64,000 nt of DNA from Adiantum capillus-veneris (taxonomy: Eukaryota > Streptophyta > Polypodiopsida > Polypodiales > Pteridaceae). Both the position numbers and the translations under genes were made by a program. Where the stretch lies: the NCBI GenBank assembly GCA_014529385.2, contig CM043965.1:16941912-17005911 (forward strand), written 5' to 3'. Position 1 is the first letter of the stretch; each line of letters opens with the position of its first letter. Of the stretch, positions 59,541-64,000 are shown piece after piece. The notes under the pieces were generated by a model. It saw only the letters and a list, made by a program, of their open reading frames with translations, was not told the DNA's origin and did no database searches.

Positions 59541-60926
59541 ATGGCTGCGTTAATATTCAATCTGATACTGATCGTGGCGGTGGGATTGCAGGCGATGCCT
59601 CTAATTTCAGTTGCGGCGCAGGCGCAGCGGGCCCTTCTGCATCAATATAATCCAACGCAGGATGAGTTTTCCAGAAACGTCGGCACGGTGCTCACATTCG
59701 TCATTCACGCAGCTGCAGCAGGAGACAAGCTAATTAGGCGGACGCTCCAAGATCGAAGGCCGGTAACGTTGCCTCTTGTATCCGGTTACGAGCTTGGTAA
59801 CGTGAACTACTATGTGCGGCCCGTTGTGGGCAGCACCCGTCGCTCCTTTTACATGACAATGGACACCGCCGCCGACCTCACGTGGCTTCAATGCCAGCCC
59901 TGCCACCCGTGTTTCGAGCAGCTGGACCAGCCCATCTTCGACCCCCGAGTGGACTCCACAACCCTTTCTGACATCCGTGGCCGCTCCCCTCTCTGCAATC
60001 TCCTGGGCGCCGCCTCCATAACGTCGATGCCGGACAGCCCCACCTGCACCTACCTCAAAGTATACCAGGACGGCTCCATGACCGCCGGCAAGCTAGTCTC
60101 CGACACTCTCGCGCTCCCTGACATCTTGTTCGGCTGCAGCCACCGCAGCCGCAGTGAGCAGGAGGGCGGCTTCCAGGACATGGCCGGAATCATGGGCTTG
60201 AGCCGCGGCCCCCTCGCCTTTCCATCACAGCTGCGGCGTAGAGCACTGCCCAGCACCTTCTCCTACTGCCTTCCCAAGATGTACTCGGCGGACTCTTCCA
60301 CGCTCACGTTCGGGACCGGCGGCAGTCATATTGCACACAACACCGTCTTCACTCCGCTCATCATCAACCCCGAGCATCCATTCTACTACTACGTCCATCT
60401 CACAGGCATCAGCATCGGCAGCCGTTTCCTCGATCTCCCGTCCGGCCTTTTCGACATCGATCCGAGCACCGGCGATGGCGGGTTACAGATCGACTCCGGC
60501 GCAGCCATCACCCGACTGCATCCCCTTGCGTACCACGCTCTTCGTGACACAATGCAAGCCATCATAGCTGCTCATGCCCCACAGCTTCTCCCGGGTGAGC
60601 CTTACATCGATCTGCTGGACACCTGCTACTTCCTCGCCGACGGAGTACAACATGATCATCTTCTTGATGGCGTTCCTTCCGTTGTTCTTCACTTCGCTCG
60701 AGCTGCTGATCTAGTGCTACCTCCCGACATTGTGCTTATGTCTCTTGATAAGCCCGATCCAGACAGCGATGAGCACCATCCTGTTTGCCTCTCCTTCTCC
60801 AGTTCCGATATTAACGCTAACTTTCTACGAGCCACGTCTGTGCTCGGCAACATCCATCAGCAACGCACTCGGTTCATCTTTGACGTTGATAATGACAGAA
60901 TGGGGTTAACAGCAAATGAATGCTAA
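59541..60926 (+). CDS. Nepenthesin-like A1 aspartic protease with atypical first active site
   Basis: Intact intronless frame of 461 codons and the only convincing host gene. Residues 1-27 form a hydrophobic signal peptide ending near AAQAQ, so the product probably enters the secretory pathway. The mature fold begins near residue 88 (VNYYVRPVVGS). The first catalytic loop is DTAADLTWLQC (Asp108), with Ala110 in place of the Gly of the usual DTGS. It is followed by the Cys-rich insert CQPCHPCF and FDP typical of plant nepenthesin/CDR1-type enzymes. The flap region is YQDGSMTAG, with Tyr175. The second catalytic loop is IDSGAAITRL (Asp318) in normal DSG form. SVLGNIHQQ and FDVDNDRMGL near the C-terminus are family landmarks; the last residue is Cys. 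Twelve or more Cys allow several disulfides. The gene is far richer in GC than its surroundings. Whether it is catalytic is open, because the DTG glycine is changed. Confidence 0.93.
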   Translation: MAALIFNLILIVAVGLQAMPLISVAAQAQRALLHQYNPTQDEFSRNVGTVLTFVIHAAAAGDKLIRRTLQDRRPVTLPLVSGYELGNVNYYVRPVVGSTRRSFYMTMDTAADLTWLQCQPCHPCFEQLDQPIFDPRVDSTTLSDIRGRSPLCNLLGAASITSMPDSPTCTYLKVYQDGSMTAGKLVSDTLALPDILFGCSHRSRSEQEGGFQDMAGIMGLSRGPLAFPSQLRRRALPSTFSYCLPKMYSADSSTLTFGTGGSHIAHNTVFTPLIINPEHPFYYYVHLTGISIGSRFLDLPSGLFDIDPSTGDGGLQIDSGAAITRLHPLAYHALRDTMQAIIAAHAPQLLPGEPYIDLLDTCYFLADGVQHDHLLDGVPSVVLHFARAADLVLPPDIVLMSLDKPDPDSDEHHPVCLSFSSSDINANFLRATSVLGNIHQQRTRFIFDVDNDRMGLTANEC

Positions 60927-61429
60927 CAATATTTTGCAGGTTGGCAGCACTGATTTCATATCTTTTGGGGCTCATTCTAATCTTTATGGCCTCATCTGAA
61001 GCATGGTTAATTACATACTTCGGTTGGTTTACTCATGATTTTACTGGGCCTTGATTGTAAAGGGAGTAATTTAATTGTAATCCCCCTTAAGTACCTTGGA
61101 CTTTTGTGTAAATCTTGGCCTCTAAGAGCAAAGTTGAGGAACATATTTTCTCTAGAGGAGTGATGTGAAGCATTCAAAGCTTCCCTTAATGTCTTGACAC
61201 AACACCTATACTTAGTGAGTTTTGACCTTGTAGTTTCTTGGCATGTTAAAACATACCACAGAGAACAAAGAGAGGCCTGAAAAATTTTCAATCCAAATTT
61301 ATAGCTTTCTAGTATTCCAAATTGACTTACCAATCAGTTTGTGAGTGCTACTCCATTTACGGTGATGGATAGAAACTAATAGAGAGAGAAGGCTAAAAGA
61401 AAGAGGGAGTGAGACTACAATAAAAACGG
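60927..61429. other. 3' flank of the protease gene
   Basis: No gene. TTTGCAGG follows the stop by 10 bases, splice-acceptor-like but without evidence of use. AT-rich signals near 61055-61080 could serve polyadenylation. The minus-strand frame 61007-61333 is unsupported. Confidence 0.4.
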
Positions 61430-62640
61430 TTTAAGTAGATTGAAATGGCTAAACAGTAACTTAATCCAATTTGGAGCGGCCAAATCTAAGTGGATTTACA
61501 TAGCCTACCTTTACCGTCCAAACACGATCATCTATTAGTGGTCAAACGTAAAGCCACTAACCCTTATAATTCGTTAATCCTAGCGGATTGAAATGGTAAT
61601 GTTGCTCTAATCCAATTTGGAGCAACCTGACCTAAGTGGCTTTACAAAGCCTACCTTAACGCTTTAAACACGAACATCTATTAGCGGTCAAATCTTAAGT
61701 TGCTAACCCCAAGTCGCTAGTCCTAAGCAGACTGAAATGGCTTAACCTAAGCAACTAGTCGAGAGAAGAATGAAATGGAATAAACATAAGTAGCTAGCCC
61801 TAAGCAAACTAGAATGGACTAAGCTAAATCGCTAATCCTAAGCTGCTACCCTAATTCAATTTGGAACGGCCTAACCTAAGCAACTTTACATAGCCTACCA
61901 TAATACCCTAAACAGAGCCATCTATTAGTAGCCAAAACCTAACCGGCAAGCCCTAAATAGACTAAAATGGTCAAATGCTATCCTAACCCAATTTGGAGAG
62001 CCCAAACGTAAAGCCACTAACTTTAAGCGGTTTGAAGTAGGCAAAATGCAAAGTACTAACACCTAAGCGGCAAGCCCTAAGAGACTAATCCTAAGCAAAT
62101 TGAAACAACCCAATCATTTATCCTAAGCGGCATACACTAAATGGATTATTGAAATGGCTAAAGTAATGCGACACTAAACAAATTTAGACCGGCCAAATCA
62201 AAAATCGCTAATTAATCATAAGCGGGTAGTCTTAAGAGATCTGAAACAATCAAATTACGAAAAACATTAACTAACACCTAATTAAGCGACTAACCCTAAG
62301 CAGATAAAAAGAGCCCAATCGCTTATCTTAAGCGGCGTACCCTAAGAAAAATAACTTAAATACATAAAGTAATGAAACACTAAGTTAATTTAGAGCAACC
62401 AATTCCTAAGCAGCTAATGTATCTTAAGCGACATGAAACAACCACATTGCAAAGAACTAGAACCTAAGGGGTCGGCTAGCCCTAAGCGGTTAACCCTAAG
62501 CGGACTAAACCTAAGTTGTTAGCTAACCCTTAGCGGGCTGAAATAGCCCAACCACCTTTACAAAGCCAACTACGAGCAACCGACATTGCAACATCGCCTT
62601 ATCTTAAGCGATAAATTAATTATAACCTAACAATATAACC
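61430..62640. repeat. Degenerate satellite rich in CCTAAGC words
   Basis: Irregular tandem repeat. A block containing CCAATTTGGAGCGGCC recurs, with variation, at about 61467, 61612, 61857, 61988, 62178 and 62386. Between these are many CCTAAGC(G/A), CTAACCCTAAG and ATTGAAATGG words, with a TTTACA.AGCCTACC block. No coding potential. Confidence 0.85.
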
Positions 62641-62928
62641 TAAACCTAAATCTAACTTGCTAATCCTAATGATTTAACGTAGACTTATTAAGACGTTCAA
62701 ACGTATAAAGATAATTGAATATACTTAAAACTTGGTTCTAAAATATTCTAATTAATATAACACTAATATATACAACACCTAAAACATGCCATAATTTAAT
62801 TAAAAGTACAACATAATATATGAATTTTTAAATAAAATTAATTTTAAATCAAAAGAAAAGAACTAATTATAGCTTGATCTAAATCAAGATTAAAAAATAA
62901 TTATAAATTAATCTAAGTGGAAATAACT
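62641..62928. other. Very AT-rich spacer
   Basis: No gene. A/T content rises strongly up to the copia LTR. Confidence 0.6.
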
Positions 62929-63071
62929 TGCTGGAGCTATATATGGCTCACTCTACTCAATTTGGTTTCACATGTATATTTGTATCTTATTCTCAATATG
63001 AATCAGTCTTTGGGAGCATACATGGTGTGTCTCTTATCTCGTCTCTCTCTCTTTGTATTTGCATCTCAATA
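62929..63071 (+). repeat. 5' LTR of copia element C (143 bp)
   Basis: Starts TGCTGGAGCTATATATGG (one base changed from TGTTGG) and ends at the primer site. Third member of the small-LTR copia family. Confidence 0.88.
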
Positions 63072-63083
63072 TGGTATCAAAGC
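63072..63083 (+). promoter_or_regulatory. tRNA-iMet primer-binding site, element C
   Basis: TGGTATCAAAGC, one base off the standard TGGTATCAGAGC, directly after the LTR. Confidence 0.92.
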
Positions 63084-63590
63084 GGTAATGATCACACGGC
63101 GATTCAATTCATGGTAACAAAACAGAGTATGTGTATGCGATTCGCATGTAAGATTTAGAATTGCTATAAATTTTATTTTTGAGAATTTATTTTTGCTAAT
63201 TATGATTGGTTTGTGTTAAAAAGAATATGATTAGTGTCTTGTGTGGTGTTTATTGCTAATCAATATGGTGAATCGTTGATTACGTTTTCTTGCTGATTTG
63301 TCTTTTGACACCCTCAACTTTGTTTCAATTTGCAAGGGTCTTCTGCTTAAAATTTGGAGAAACGGAAAAAATTCCATGGAGCATAGCGGATTGACACTTT
63401 TCATCCAAAATTTGTTCGTGTCCTCGTGCTCTTCGATTTGAGTTCGTGATTTGCATCAGTAGGAGTTCGCAACAAAAAGTTATGCTGTTTTTACTACAAT
63501 TGAGCTTGATGCAGGTTTCGTCCTCGTGCATCTTTGTGAAGCGTCCATGATCATTTTGTACCTTATTGCAAACTTTCAGAAGAAATCTAC
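63084..63590 (+). other. Leader and degraded Gag start, element C
   Basis: No intact frame; similar to 19000-20170 of element A in reverse. Confidence 0.5.
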
Positions 63591-64000
63591 TACAAAAAAA
63601 CTTTATTTGAGAGGTTTTCTTAACAAGTTACAATATGAAGCTGGTAGTACTGTCATGACGGGACATACTGAGTCTTTTAAATTCATTATTAATGATCGAT
63701 CTTGCTTCTTTTGGTGATCCGTTCCATAAAAACAATTGATTACATCTCTTCTTGACACGTGAAGGATTCTTCTTATGATAACATTGTTACCATTCTTTCT
63801 AATAAAGATGCTCCCGATTTTAACCAAGGCTCTTGTCTCAAATTTCTTAATAAGCAATGTTCTTACTGCAATGAAAATGACCATACAGAAGATGATTGTT
63901 GGACACATCAGTATGATAAAGATCACAATATTACCACTAAGCAACCAAGTTTATTTAGAGATTCTTTTTCTTGTGAATATTGTGAACAATCTGATCATCC
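63590..64000 (+). pseudogene. Copia Gag with tandem zinc knuckles, element C
   Basis: The frame around 63590-63717 reads LRGFLNKLQYEAGS, then TGHTESFKFIIN. After a frameshift comes KDSSYDNIVTILSNK. At 63858-63899 there is a perfect CX2CX4HX4C knuckle (CSYCNENDHTEDDC). A second (CEYCEQSDH) starts near 63976 and runs off the window edge. In element A the first knuckle has lost its Cys residues, so C is the better-preserved copy. At least one frameshift and one stop precede the knuckles. Confidence 0.8.

Larger units (their letters stand above)
62929..64000 (+). mobile_element. Ty1/copia element C, 5' part (continues off-window)
   Basis: 5' LTR, tRNA-iMet primer site, leader and Gag in plus orientation. 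The sequence after the primer site is closely similar to the minus-strand element A (for example ATGTGTATGCG.TT.GC.CGTAAGATT in both). It may be complete beyond the window. Confidence 0.85.

Noticed and set aside
60936-60950. Splice acceptor after the protease stop codon
   Set aside because: TTTGCAGG looks like an acceptor, but the ORF is already complete for its family, ending in the usual C-terminal region.
61430-62640. Interstitial telomere
   Set aside because: Words are CCTAAGC and variants at irregular spacing, not tandem CCCTAAA.

Overview
The window is nuclear DNA from a large, repeat-dense land-plant genome. The evidence is plant-type LTR retrotransposons primed by tRNA-Asp, tRNA-Trp and initiator tRNA-Met, two CACTA (En/Spm) DNA transposons with plant tnp2, DUF4218 and DUF4216-type domains, AG-GT/AG introns, and one nepenthesin-like aspartic protease gene. 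I cannot name the species. Apart from that protease (59541-60926) almost everything is transposable-element DNA in some stage of decay, with many C-to-T type changes and frameshifts.

Layout. (1) 1 to about 17.8 kb: three Ty3/gypsy elements on the minus strand nested inside one another. Element 1 (1-9210, LTR 8280-9210) interrupts pol of element 2 (9211-15450, LTR 14590-15450). Element 2 interrupts gag of element 3 (15451 to about 17820). Elements 1 and 2 are related, use a tRNA-Asp primer site and have tidy TGTTAG...CAACA or TGTTAG...CTACA LTRs; element 3 uses tRNA-Trp. (2) 18190-20327: truncated Ty1/copia element with a 144-bp LTR. (3) 20662-29528: full-length CACTA transposon with ATC target duplications. 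It carries a minus-strand TNPA-like gene, a plus-strand TNPD-like transposase gene and, between them, about 1.7 kb made almost wholly of two short palindromes. (4) 30.4-31.6 kb: decayed minus-strand coding sequence of unknown identity. (5) 32687-35742: head-to-tail array of about 838-bp LTRs joined by TTAA, followed by a long non-coding internal region with a 98-bp minisatellite. (6) 38.95-45.29 kb: a roughly 2.7-kb unit present twice, each copy with a long CT/GA microsatellite. (7) About 45.7-52.45 kb: plus-strand gypsy element 4, of the element 3 family, interrupted by a copia fragment. (8) 52.5-57.3 kb: second, heavily decayed CACTA element, with a further tnp2 scrap at 57.9 kb. (9) 58.1-58.5 kb: gypsy gag fragment. 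(10) 59541-60926: the aspartic protease, a GC-rich intronless ORF with a TATA box. (11) 61.4-62.6 kb: degenerate CCTAAGC-rich satellite. (12) 62929-64000: 5' end of a plus-strand copia element.

How the parts relate. The gypsy nesting gives a relative time order: element 3 oldest, then 2, then 1. This agrees with the exact tRNA-Asp primer site in element 1 and a primer site with four transitions in element 2. None of the mobile elements looks autonomous as read. The strongest items for follow-up are the palindrome array inside CACTA 1, the conserved 24-bp palindrome in the element 1 leader, the TTAA-joined LTR array that matches a two-LTR circle junction, and the protease whose first catalytic motif is DTA rather than DTG.
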